Source: Chryseobacterium sp. MA9
GTDB lineage: Bacteria; Bacteroidota; Bacteroidia; Flavobacteriales; Weeksellaceae
DNA length: 64,000 bases
Assembly (NCBI RefSeq): GCF_024399315.1
Contig: NZ_CP075170.1
Coordinates: forward strand, 1,612,001 to 1,676,000
Direction: 5' to 3'
Below the pieces are notes generated by a model. It was not told where the DNA came from, made no database searches, and saw nothing but the letters and a program-made list of their open reading frames with translations. Below, piece after piece: positions 52,488-62,014 of this stretch. How positions within the stretch are numbered: the stretch's first letter is position 1; each line of letters starts with the position of its first letter. The translations under genes and the position numbers were made by a program.

Positions 52488-55400
52488 TCAATACACTGTT
52501 ACAGTTGTTGTATCAATACTAAATGCATCACTATTAGCATCCTTAACCAGAAGCTGGAATTTATAGTTACCAGCAATTAAATCTTCAACTATCAGTTCCC
52601 CGTTAGCAGGGTCATTAATAAGCCTCACATTCGGGCCTTCTAGTTTGCTCCAGAAGTATAGAAGTACCGGCGCTCCATCACCTGATCCTTTTAGTCCAAA
52701 TCTCCCTAGTGATAAAGAAAACCTCAGATCTTTCGCTCCGGCATCAGCTTTAATAATCGGCAGAGTGGCAGGACAGCAGTTTACACTACCTGATAAGTCT
52801 ATCTTTTTGATCGCAACATACCAATCTCTTATCGTAATGGTTTGGGTACACTCTCCGTTACTCACCGTCACATTGATCACCGGGATATTTTTTGGATCTA
52901 CATTCATCAAGGTATAACTCATATTTCCATTAGCATCCGGCTGAGAAAGCGTGTTACCATCTACACTGTAAGTATAGTTTGTAAAGCCTGACCCTGAAAC
53001 GACAAAGTTTACTTTTGTTTCATTTGAATTACCTGCCGGATAATCAACAGACTTAACAGATATTCCAATGTTTGGCGTCGAAATAACCTTAATACTGCAG
53101 TTGGTTTGTTTTCCGTTTACAGTAAAGGTAATTACCTGACCGTGTAACGCAGGATTCACCAGGTTCGGATTGAAGGAATATCCCCCTGCACCGGATACAA
53201 CACTAGCTTCAGCACCAGCACTAGCTGCTACAACTCCATTGTTTGGTACCACGTTAAAAGGTATAGAACCGGATTCAGAACAAATTGTACCCACCGGCAA
53301 ACTTAATTGAACCGGAGCATCATACCAGTCTCTTATAGCAGTGTATTGAGAGCATCCTCCTCCAGTCACCTTCACTCCTATCACCGGAATATTTTTCGGA
53401 TCCAGGTTAGAATATTTATAACTTATTTTACCATTTATAGGTTTGGGAGGAGTAAACTGTCCAGTACCCAGGAAATCCCATTCGTACATATATTCTGTAA
53501 AATATGGTCCGGAAACGTCAATGTTTATTGTGGTTTCTGTTGAACCATTACTTGGATAATCAACAGTATAATTAATATTAACTTTAGGCGGCGGAATAAC
53601 CTTAATACGGCAGTTTGTGGATTTATCGTTTACAGTAAATGTAATGTATTGACCATACAAAGCAGAATTCACTGCATTTGGATTGAAGGAATAGCTCCCA
53701 TTGCTGGATACAACACTGGCTTCAGCACCAGCACTGGCTTTCACAATCCCATCCGTAGGGAATAGATCAATAAAAGGTATAGAATCGGATACAGAACAAA
53801 TAATATCCGTTGCTAAACTTAACCGAACCGGAGCATCGTACCAGTCTCTTATTATAACATCCTGGATACATCCGCTGCCATCTACTTTTACTCTTATTGC
53901 CGGAATATTTTTAAGATCCAGATTGAGGTATTTATAGCTCACAAATCCATTTACATCCGGCTTTATAGGAACCCAAACGTCAGTCCCAAGGAAATCCCAG
54001 CTGTACGTATAGTCTGCAAAGTTTGCTCCGGAAACTTTAATGTTTACTATTGTTGCTGTTGAATCTCCTCCAGGATAAATGACAGGTTCAACGACTTCTA
54101 CTTTTACATCCGGTTCTGAAATCACCTTAATGCTGCAATCTGTAGGTTTCCCATTCACAGTAAATGTAATTTCCTGGCCATAGAACTGTTCTTCCACAGC
54201 CTTCGGATCGAAGATGTATTGTCCATTGACAAATTTCACGCCATCCCCGATACTTGCTTTCACAACTCCATTCATAGGGGATACTGTAAAAGGTATTGGG
54301 CCGGATTCAGCACAGATAACAGAAGTTGGCAAACTTAATTTGATGATCGCTTTTGGAGTACAACAGATGTATGGAAGTGAAAAGTCTGCAATAACTTTTG
54401 GATTTCTTACAGAATCATAAACCAGAATAAAAGTGCCACCACGTTTTACGCCCCGTTTATGTTCCAATCCAGAATTTTTTTCTATATATTCATTGAAATA
54501 TGCTTTTGACAGATCTTTATTTCCTTTTAATTCTTCTAAAGACAAGAGCATAATATCAAATCCCAGCTGCTGCTTATCCTTGATTTCTTTTATCTGTTCA
54601 AAGGCAGCCTGGTAATCCATCCCCTGATGGCCTTCTATATTATAAAACGGATAGTTATCTATATTGAGATTTAAAGGACTTACTTGTTCGGAGTTTCCTA
54701 TTAACACCCAATCAGTATCAAATGTCAGATTATTGCCGGATGACCGATTGCTTGTCTTATCAAAACTCCATGTTTTTAAAAATTCTTCTGTAACATGATA
54801 GTAAAAAGGAACTGCCTTATTGCCAAGAGGATTTAATTTTTGCGATGGAGTAATTTTAACCCGTTCTTTATTTTTAATAATAGTATCAGGATCAAAATTT
54901 CCCACTTGCTGATTAAAACGATTAATTAAGGTTTTAACTTTTTGAGTCGCTTTTTCATCATCCAAAGCAGGCGAATTATAAAACTGATGTCTTGAGAAAT
55001 CCAATTGGATATCTGATATTAATTTCCCAAGCATGATGTGTTTAGGAAAAGAAACAAAATCCGGAAGGCATCTAGTAAATGCTTTAGGAAGCAATTCTAC
55101 AATTTCAGAATAGGTATCCATTAAATCTTTTACAACATCGTAAGCATACTGAAAACCCGAGTCCTGATTAAAAATTCTTGTAAATGATGCTTTAAACGTA
55201 TCATAATTAGCTGTTGGAATCCCTACTATTTTACCGATTGCTTCCATTCTTTCAAAAGCAACCTTCCCAAAATCAGTTTTATCCAGAGCCTTGATATATA
55301 TATTTTTTAAATCAGAAGCACTCAATTTTTTGTCTGAAACAAACTGCTCTAAAATAACCCTGTTTTGCTTCACAGGTTCCATGATATCTTCTATAAACAA

Positions 55401-56099
55401 AGGATGAGGCTGAAGACGATCTTTTCTTTTGAGTTTAACCTCACCTGTTACGGGGTCAGGTGGAGTAAAACCATCTTCTCCAAGAATATGAGTGATCCCT
55501 CTTGCTGTAGTAACTAATACTTTAAGGTTTCTGATTTGTTGTATTCCATGATTATCACAGTCAACACCTCTACAAGGTTTAACTTCTTTTTCATAATCCT
55601 CTAAATACAGCAGCAGGTATTTGTCTTCTAAATTTGTAAGATTATTAACAGGTTGAAAATCAGATCTTGCTTCCTGAGCTGTTGCCAATTCCCATAGTTC
55701 AATCTGCTCGCTTCCTTCGTAAAAGGACGGGTATTTTATTTTAAAATTATCATATACTTTAAAATGGGTGAACTTTTTATTTTCCAGATCAACTGTCTTC
55801 AGATCGCTCATGTACAAGTCTTCACTCGTCTTGCTGGTATTACTCAGGGTTAGTAAATCTCCATCAGTTGTAATGGCGGCTCCCTGGGAAAGCTCTATGC
55901 TGTCTAACAGTCTGTTTTTATAAATAAGTTTTGGTTTGAGACCACATACAACACCTACCCCCTGCAGCAATACTCTGGACAAACGGTCCTGATCTTCGAA
56001 GGAGTCCAGAAACTCATTGAACTGATCAGGATCTTCCAGATACTGTCCTTTACTGAACTTTCGATATTGAACTGTTATATTACTTAATTGATTATTCAT
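52488..56099 (-). CDS. Large particle protein with three tandem PKD/Ig-like repeats
   Basis: The 1203-aa product starts MNNQLSNITVQYRKFSKGQY and shares its N-terminal about 550 residues with the protein at 56185 (SFEDQDRLSRVLLQGVGVVC; FPKHIMLGKLISD; NKAVPFYYHVTEEF). From about residue 600 three near-repeats of about 175 aa follow. Each starts like KLSLPTSVICAESGPIPFTV, has FYGQEITFTVNG in the middle, and ends at IRDWYDAPV or similar. A different C-terminal domain closes it. It has no signal peptide. The N-terminal part probably binds the baseplate and the repeats form a stalk; this is inferred. Confidence 0.65.
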   Translation of the reverse strand: MNNQLSNITVQYRKFSKGQYLEDPDQFNEFLDSFEDQDRLSRVLLQGVGVVCGLKPKLIYKNRLLDSIELSQGAAITTDGDLLTLSNTSKTSEDLYMSDLKTVDLENKKFTHFKVYDNFKIKYPSFYEGSEQIELWELATAQEARSDFQPVNNLTNLEDKYLLLYLEDYEKEVKPCRGVDCDNHGIQQIRNLKVLVTTARGITHILGEDGFTPPDPVTGEVKLKRKDRLQPHPLFIEDIMEPVKQNRVILEQFVSDKKLSASDLKNIYIKALDKTDFGKVAFERMEAIGKIVGIPTANYDTFKASFTRIFNQDSGFQYAYDVVKDLMDTYSEIVELLPKAFTRCLPDFVSFPKHIMLGKLISDIQLDFSRHQFYNSPALDDEKATQKVKTLINRFNQQVGNFDPDTIIKNKERVKITPSQKLNPLGNKAVPFYYHVTEEFLKTWSFDKTSNRSSGNNLTFDTDWVLIGNSEQVSPLNLNIDNYPFYNIEGHQGMDYQAAFEQIKEIKDKQQLGFDIMLLSLEELKGNKDLSKAYFNEYIEKNSGLEHKRGVKRGGTFILVYDSVRNPKVIADFSLPYICCTPKAIIKLSLPTSVICAESGPIPFTVSPMNGVVKASIGDGVKFVNGQYIFDPKAVEEQFYGQEITFTVNGKPTDCSIKVISEPDVKVEVVEPVIYPGGDSTATIVNIKVSGANFADYTYSWDFLGTDVWVPIKPDVNGFVSYKYLNLDLKNIPAIRVKVDGSGCIQDVIIRDWYDAPVRLSLATDIICSVSDSIPFIDLFPTDGIVKASAGAEASVVSSNGSYSFNPNAVNSALYGQYITFTVNDKSTNCRIKVIPPPKVNINYTVDYPSNGSTETTINIDVSGPYFTEYMYEWDFLGTGQFTPPKPINGKISYKYSNLDPKNIPVIGVKVTGGGCSQYTAIRDWYDAPVQLSLPVGTICSESGSIPFNVVPNNGVVAASAGAEASVVSGAGGYSFNPNLVNPALHGQVITFTVNGKQTNCSIKVISTPNIGISVKSVDYPAGNSNETKVNFVVSGSGFTNYTYSVDGNTLSQPDANGNMSYTLMNVDPKNIPVINVTVSNGECTQTITIRDWYVAIKKIDLSGSVNCCPATLPIIKADAGAKDLRFSLSLGRFGLKGSGDGAPVLLYFWSKLEGPNVRLINDPANGELIVEDLIAGNYKFQLLVKDANSDAFSIDTTTVTVY

Positions 56100-56138
56100 T
56101 ATTGTTCATTTTTAATGATTTATTAAGGTCTTTTAATA

Positions 56139-56172
56139 AACTTCATAGACAATTCAAACTGTCTATGAAGTT
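56139..56172 (-). other. Strong intercistronic hairpin
   Basis: AACTTCATAGACA and TGTCTATGAAGTT form a perfect 13-bp stem just after the stop of the gene at 56185 and before the start at 56099. No strong T run follows on the minus strand, so it may set the expression ratio between the two genes rather than end transcription. Confidence 0.6.
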
Positions 56173-56184
56173 ATTATCTGACTA

Positions 56185-59100
56185 TTATTTTGTCACTCCT
56201 GTACAAGGGTTTATTTTTAGGAAATTCCCGTTTGGATATCCTTTATAAATAGGAACTGTAGCGTTTGCTAAGTAGATTTCCGTATAAGCAACATCCTGGT
56301 GGCAACCAGTAGGTGGTCTGTTATTAACAGGTAAAGCACATTCAAGAGAAAACTCTACAAAACCATCCAATGATTGTGATGCCATTTGCTTAGCTTCAGC
56401 CTGAGTAATGATAATTTCATTATATCTGCTCAGCGCAGGAGTACCTTGTTTATGGTTACCTCTATCCTGATTACCTCCTGTATTACTTAAATGTATATTT
56501 CCAATAAAGCCAGGGTATGGATTGACCCCTCCTATTACAATATTATTTCCTTTTAAGTTGAAAGTAGCATCATTACAAACGTGACCTTGATCTACATCGT
56601 CTCTGTACTGAATAACCACTCTCATTCCACTTAAACATGCAATAGTGGATTGACCTTTTAATTTTAGCGGAGCTAATCTGTAAACATTACTACATCCATT
56701 AGCATTGGTTACTGTAAGTGTTGGATTGAAAGTTTTTTCCTGTCCGGCAACAAGCTTATACACATGGATTTTTTTGTTAGTTGGTGCCTCATTATGTACG
56801 ATTGGAGTACCATCATCAAAATTCCAGGTAAATGTAAGACCTGTAAAGTCCCCAGAAGCATCAAATTCAACTGTCGCATCAGGGTTGTTTGCATTTTCGT
56901 CCATCGTAGGAGCATCATAACTCACAGTACCTGTAGTCACAGATATATTTGGTTGTGCATACACTACCATCTGTGCTTCCACCGGATCATCATTAACGGT
57001 AAACGTAATGGTTTGTCCAAAATAAGCTGCGTTAACTAATGCAGGATCGAAGAAGCTTTGACCTCCGGATTGTGTAACCGCAGGAATCTGAGCACCATTT
57101 ACAAATGCTTTTACCTGTCCATCTACCGGAACAATTGTCATCACAATTGGAGCATCTTTCTGGCATAGTTTGTTTGCCGGTAGCGACAGGAATGCAGGAT
57201 CCTTTTTAGAGCAACATAGGTAAGGCAGTGAAAAATCTGCAAGAACCTGGTTATCAGCTTCCGAGTGATAAATCAGTGCGAAAGTTCCGCCCGGTTCCAC
57301 TCCAGCCACATGCTCCAGGCCTGATTTTCTTTCTAAAAATTCGCTTAACAGTTCACTTACAACATCGTCTTTTTTCGGGTCTTGCTTTACTACCGTAACT
57401 CCTTCAGCTGATCCTTCTTTTGAGAATTCAGCCTGGTTCAGCAATCTTAACTGTTCATCCAGTTTAGAGATGTTCTGTAAAGTATTTTGTGAATTGTTGG
57501 TACGGTTGCTGACATCACTGGAAATGGATATCAGCTGCTTTCTGAGCTCTTCAATAGATACTGTTTTTTCTCGGATTGGCGGCTCGCTGCCAGGTTTTTC
57601 GCCCTTTTCCAAAACCAATGCAATGACATCAAAAGCTAATCCGTATTGTGTTTTAAGATCATTGATGTTTTGCAATGCTGTTTTATAAGGCATTCCTATG
57701 TGACCTTCAATTCTATAAAAATCATTATTGTCAATATTATAATTCAGCGGATTCTGAATAAAATCTTCTCCTGCTAAATTAGCCGTATGATAACTTAAAT
57801 TGTAAGCTGCCCTATCGGTTTTTGTTTTTTCAAAGTTCCATTGAGCCAATAAAGATTGATCTACATTATAGTAATACGGTATTGCTTTATTACCCAATCT
57901 CACATTCAAATTTGAAGGCGTAATTTTAATACGTCCGATATAGGATTGAAATCCATTAACTTTCTGCACAAAACGATTGGCAAGCATTACGACTCTTTCA
58001 TAATTCTCGTCATCATTTGTAGTAACCGGTGAATTATAAAAACCGTGACGTAAAGGAGTATATTCTCCTAATTCCTGCTTTGCTCCAACATGCCCTAACA
58101 TAAGGTGTTTAGGGAATGAGGCAATATCCGGACAGCATTCAGCATTCAGATGCAGGACCAAACCTTTTATTTCATTGTAGGTGTCAATCAAATCCTTTAG
58201 TAAATCATATCGGTACTGATAATCTTCTAAATTTGGAGAAGTGCTTGTCAGCAAAGGATTCAATTTATCAAAGAGCGTCTGCCCTCCCAGATTCATATTT
58301 ACATTAAAAGCTCCCGCAATAGAAGTAAAGCCATCACTTAATTCTGCAACAGTACTGATAGCACCCTGAAATTTTGTTTTTAACTGTGGTGCTGTTTTTA
58401 CAAGTGCATCCAGAATAACTCTTTTGGCTTCTATGTTGGGTAAACTGTCAAAGAGTTTTTCATATGTATTGTGCTGTTTATAGATAGCATCTTTTGCATC
58501 ACCTTTTGTGATAAGCTCTGAAACAGACGCTGAATCTGCCAGAAGTACTTTAAGATTAGATACCTGCTCTGCTCCGTTATTGTCACAATCTGCATCCTGA
58601 CATGGAGTCTCATCATTAGAATAACTTTCTAAATACAGAATTACAATTTTATCATTTAATGAGCTACGAATATCCATTACCTGCTTAAAATCCCCGGCAT
58701 TAGCCCCTTCATTCACCAATTGCAAATACTCTTGTGTTGTAAACAACTCTAAAAGAGGAATCTGCTGTCCTCCGATATGAAAATGTTCATATCCTACAAC
58801 ATCAGTATAATTTCTATAGTATCTGTAATTTTTAGCCTTGAAGTCTATGATAGCCTCTGACCTTTTGCTTCCTTGCTGACGCAGTGTTATTAAGTCTCCA
58901 TCTGTAGTAACCCCGGCCCCCTGTGTAATCATAATAGTATCAAGGGGAATCTCAAGATCCATATCTCCGGGTCTGGATGCTTTTTCTGTCAGAGAAGGTG
59001 AGATTTCAAGTTCTACGTACTTCGATTGAAAACCACATACTACCCCAACACCACTTAGGCGGGTTCTTGATAATCTGTCCTGATCTTCGAAATAGTCTAT

Positions 59101-59187
59101 AAATTCGTTTAATTGCCCTTCTGTTAACGCCTGATTGTCGTTGAACTTTCTATATTGGGTTGTTACATTGTCTAATTTAGTGTTCAT
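56185..59187 (-). CDS. Large particle protein with PKD-like domain
   Basis: The 1000-aa product starts MNTKLDNVTTQYRKFNDNQA and is a paralogue of the gene at 52488 through its first about 650 residues (YFEDQDRLSRTRLSGVGVVC; FPKHLMLGHVGAKQE; GNKAIPYYYNVDQSLL; FLERKSGLEHVAGVEPGGTF). A PKD-like domain lies near 790-860 (TFTWNFDDGTPIVHNE, VTNANGCSN), and a distinct C-terminal part near 880-1000 (PYPGFIGNIHLSNTGGNQD). Its start overlaps the preceding baseplate gene by 11 bp, so it belongs to the same operon. A baseplate-attached spoke or fibre-holder role is likely but unproven. Confidence 0.65.
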   Translation of the reverse strand: MNTKLDNVTTQYRKFNDNQALTEGQLNEFIDYFEDQDRLSRTRLSGVGVVCGFQSKYVELEISPSLTEKASRPGDMDLEIPLDTIMITQGAGVTTDGDLITLRQQGSKRSEAIIDFKAKNYRYYRNYTDVVGYEHFHIGGQQIPLLELFTTQEYLQLVNEGANAGDFKQVMDIRSSLNDKIVILYLESYSNDETPCQDADCDNNGAEQVSNLKVLLADSASVSELITKGDAKDAIYKQHNTYEKLFDSLPNIEAKRVILDALVKTAPQLKTKFQGAISTVAELSDGFTSIAGAFNVNMNLGGQTLFDKLNPLLTSTSPNLEDYQYRYDLLKDLIDTYNEIKGLVLHLNAECCPDIASFPKHLMLGHVGAKQELGEYTPLRHGFYNSPVTTNDDENYERVVMLANRFVQKVNGFQSYIGRIKITPSNLNVRLGNKAIPYYYNVDQSLLAQWNFEKTKTDRAAYNLSYHTANLAGEDFIQNPLNYNIDNNDFYRIEGHIGMPYKTALQNINDLKTQYGLAFDVIALVLEKGEKPGSEPPIREKTVSIEELRKQLISISSDVSNRTNNSQNTLQNISKLDEQLRLLNQAEFSKEGSAEGVTVVKQDPKKDDVVSELLSEFLERKSGLEHVAGVEPGGTFALIYHSEADNQVLADFSLPYLCCSKKDPAFLSLPANKLCQKDAPIVMTIVPVDGQVKAFVNGAQIPAVTQSGGQSFFDPALVNAAYFGQTITFTVNDDPVEAQMVVYAQPNISVTTGTVSYDAPTMDENANNPDATVEFDASGDFTGLTFTWNFDDGTPIVHNEAPTNKKIHVYKLVAGQEKTFNPTLTVTNANGCSNVYRLAPLKLKGQSTIACLSGMRVVIQYRDDVDQGHVCNDATFNLKGNNIVIGGVNPYPGFIGNIHLSNTGGNQDRGNHKQGTPALSRYNEIIITQAEAKQMASQSLDGFVEFSLECALPVNNRPPTGCHQDVAYTEIYLANATVPIYKGYPNGNFLKINPCTGVTK

Positions 59188-61990
59188 TATTTTTCAATTT
59201 TTTTGATAAGTTCGATTGTCCTAATATGATTTTTCCGTCCAGACTGTCGTTATCATTGGCGTCGCAGTCCAAAAGCCTTCCTGGTCGATAAATATTGTTT
59301 AAATGGCTAAGAGCGGTCAATAAATCCGTAATGCTGTTTCCAAGATTCACAATATTGTTTCTCGATTTATCTGAAAGGTATTTTTTAAATGCTGTTTCAA
59401 ATTCAGCCAAATCATTCTGAGCGGTTTGTTTTTCACTCAAACGGTCTCCCACCCAGCAGATTTTTGCTAAAACATGAGCCGGAATTTCCTGTCTGATCAC
59501 GGTTTCTGCATAACGTCTGAAATCAGGGTCCTGGAAACGATAAGCAAAGCCAGGAAGGACAACACTCACCCTGTAAGAGTAAGGATCAAAAACATCAGTT
59601 TCGCAACCTTCTTCACAAGAAGACATAAAGGCTTCCGAATATTCTATCGGATCTGTTGTAGGATTTTCTTCTTCAAGGTCATACATGATTCTGAAAGTAC
59701 CTCCTACAGACATGCAGCCAATACCTCCCATGAGTTTATAATCCTTAGTGGTTGGCTTTAATAATAAATGTTCAACAAGGAAAATACCTTCTTCTGTAAA
59801 TTCATATTTGAAATACTTCACCGTAGTTCTAATTGCTGCTATCAACTCTTCCGGCGTTGAGTAAGGATTTGTTTTTTTGTGAGTAGCAATGACATTTTTC
59901 TTATCGGTATCATCTACAATCTCAAAATAGTAATTACCTCCCAGTGAAAAACGAATGATTATATTTCCAATTAAACGGTTATGCTCAATCGGCTCTTTTA
60001 ATGCATTTTCAAGGTCTTCCTCATCAATCTGAATGGTTTGGTAAATTGCTTCATTCAGGTTTTTGATTGCAATATGCTCAGTCGTATAAATATTAACAGA
60101 CGACAAAACAATATTGCTGGTGGTATCTTTTATTTTCCAGGTATAAGTATTTTTACCAGCATTATCTGTTGTTTCAATAATGGATACCGGCGATTGAGAT
60201 AAGTTTCTCTGGGTATAATCTTTAATTCCCAGCAAACGGGCAATTCTTTTCTGAACACCGGAAATATTACTGGTATTCCAAAGATCTGAATCTCCAATTA
60301 AGGTGTAATTATAACCTAAACCTCTGTCTTTACTTAATGATGAATACTCTTTTAAGAAGTTTTCTTTGTTGTTTAAGACAATTTCATCGGTAGATTTCCC
60401 ATACAATGATTTCATTAAGAAGGTGTAGTCACTAAATGTTTCAGCAAAACGGGAGATCAAATGATCCAAAACTTCATTTCGGCGTTCCACGCTGTTATCC
60501 AGCTCTTCATATAACGAATCTGTAAGTTGATCATCATTCTCAGTATCATATTCAGAAACCAGTTCATCAAAGCCTTTAATATTCTTAAGAGCCTGTGTAA
60601 AAAAGGTTCTTTTTAACTTACCATTAATGCTTAATACTTCTTTTACTTTCTCAAGATGTTTGAAATAGCCGGCAAGGATTTGATCAAAAAATAACAAATA
60701 CCCTTTCATTTGTTTAGCCAGGGCTTCTCTCTCCGGGGATGGGTTACCAATAATTCCCGATTCTCCTACTCCATAGGTATCTGGAAATTCATTCAGAATA
60801 GTAGCATAGTTCGCAATATCATATGAAGTTCCTTGAGGCAAAGCCAATTCTTTATTCTGTCTTGCATCATCTCTAAGTACTTCTTCTTCTCTTTTAAGAA
60901 TTTCTAAGTAATCCTGAACTTTTTTGTCATTGATGTTTAAGGGAAGAGATCCTTTACTGTAACTGAATGAACTCAGTTCGCACAGTTCTGGTTTTCTGCC
61001 TTTTTCAATACAGATCAGCCAATCATTATTTTGTTTGATCACACTGTCACAACCTGCAATAGAAACGTCATGAATTTCTTTAACACCTTCAATTTTCATG
61101 ATTTCACTGATGATATCTGAAAGACGGACTTCTCTTCTTAACTGACTGTTTTTAAGTTCTTCTGTATCAATAAAACCATTATCCAGGAGTGGACCTTCAA
61201 AAATCTGATCTGTAGTCAGACCTTTGTCCAGCATCTGTTTCAGTGAATAAAAATGAACCTCTGGAGATAGATAATTATTGATTGTTCTGATTACTTTAGC
61301 ATGCACCAGTTCTTCATCTGCTTTACTGACAAGTCCGATACGGGCACATACTGCAACTTTCTGGATTTCAACTTCTTTAATTTCCGCCAGATCTTCGCAA
61401 AGTCCTCTATTAGCATGGTAACTGTCTAATATTTTGATATTGACATTAGATTTTTCACATCCGATACCATCCGCATCAATATCTTCAGCATAATCTACAT
61501 AAAGATCATATAAGCCTTTTACATTAAAACTTTGTGTCTTTTCTCCGATAGGTTTAAAGTCTAAATCCCCGGTTTTACAATCGACATATAATGTTTCATT
61601 TTTAGGAACTAACCAACAGTTACGGATCGGTCTTTTAAGACTTCCGGGCATATTGATATCTATAAACAACTTTCTGTAGTCCAGTTCGTTTAAAGGTCTT
61701 GAAGGTAAAATTTCTGTAGCCTTTAAAAACTGGGTATGAATGTCTGTTTTTACATCATCAGATGCCAAGATATCTTCCATGTTCAGGTTCATCCTCATAC
61801 CAAGATCCGTTATGGCATAGCTTAAAACTTCCAAAGTGGTGATACCAGGATCATGAGAATTATAATCGGTCCAGAGTTTTCCTCCTAACTTTTCTATGTA
61901 TTCAATTCCTGTTTTGCGTAGAAAATGAAAATCTGTCTGATCCCCGGTTTCTATATTTTTTGATATACTAATATGTTTATTTTCTGACAT
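59177..61990 (-). CDS. eCIS baseplate protein (Afp12-like)
   Basis: The 937-aa product has the baseplate signature KLWTDYNSHDPGITTLEVLS near residues 37-56 and a C-terminal segment VVLPGFAYRFQDPDFRRYAE followed by IPAHVLAKICWVGDRL near 870. These are seen in the large second baseplate component of eCIS and related phage-like particles. In Afp/PVC terms it would correspond to Afp12, next to the Afp11-like J protein upstream. Gap to the J gene is 24 bp. Confidence 0.78.
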   Translation of the reverse strand: MSENKHISISKNIETGDQTDFHFLRKTGIEYIEKLGGKLWTDYNSHDPGITTLEVLSYAITDLGMRMNLNMEDILASDDVKTDIHTQFLKATEILPSRPLNELDYRKLFIDINMPGSLKRPIRNCWLVPKNETLYVDCKTGDLDFKPIGEKTQSFNVKGLYDLYVDYAEDIDADGIGCEKSNVNIKILDSYHANRGLCEDLAEIKEVEIQKVAVCARIGLVSKADEELVHAKVIRTINNYLSPEVHFYSLKQMLDKGLTTDQIFEGPLLDNGFIDTEELKNSQLRREVRLSDIISEIMKIEGVKEIHDVSIAGCDSVIKQNNDWLICIEKGRKPELCELSSFSYSKGSLPLNINDKKVQDYLEILKREEEVLRDDARQNKELALPQGTSYDIANYATILNEFPDTYGVGESGIIGNPSPEREALAKQMKGYLLFFDQILAGYFKHLEKVKEVLSINGKLKRTFFTQALKNIKGFDELVSEYDTENDDQLTDSLYEELDNSVERRNEVLDHLISRFAETFSDYTFLMKSLYGKSTDEIVLNNKENFLKEYSSLSKDRGLGYNYTLIGDSDLWNTSNISGVQKRIARLLGIKDYTQRNLSQSPVSIIETTDNAGKNTYTWKIKDTTSNIVLSSVNIYTTEHIAIKNLNEAIYQTIQIDEEDLENALKEPIEHNRLIGNIIIRFSLGGNYYFEIVDDTDKKNVIATHKKTNPYSTPEELIAAIRTTVKYFKYEFTEEGIFLVEHLLLKPTTKDYKLMGGIGCMSVGGTFRIMYDLEEENPTTDPIEYSEAFMSSCEEGCETDVFDPYSYRVSVVLPGFAYRFQDPDFRRYAETVIRQEIPAHVLAKICWVGDRLSEKQTAQNDLAEFETAFKKYLSDKSRNNIVNLGNSITDLLTALSHLNNIYRPGRLLDCDANDNDSLDGKIILGQSNLSKKLKNNEH

Positions 61991-62014
61991 GATTATGTTT
62001 CTTCTTATTTATTA

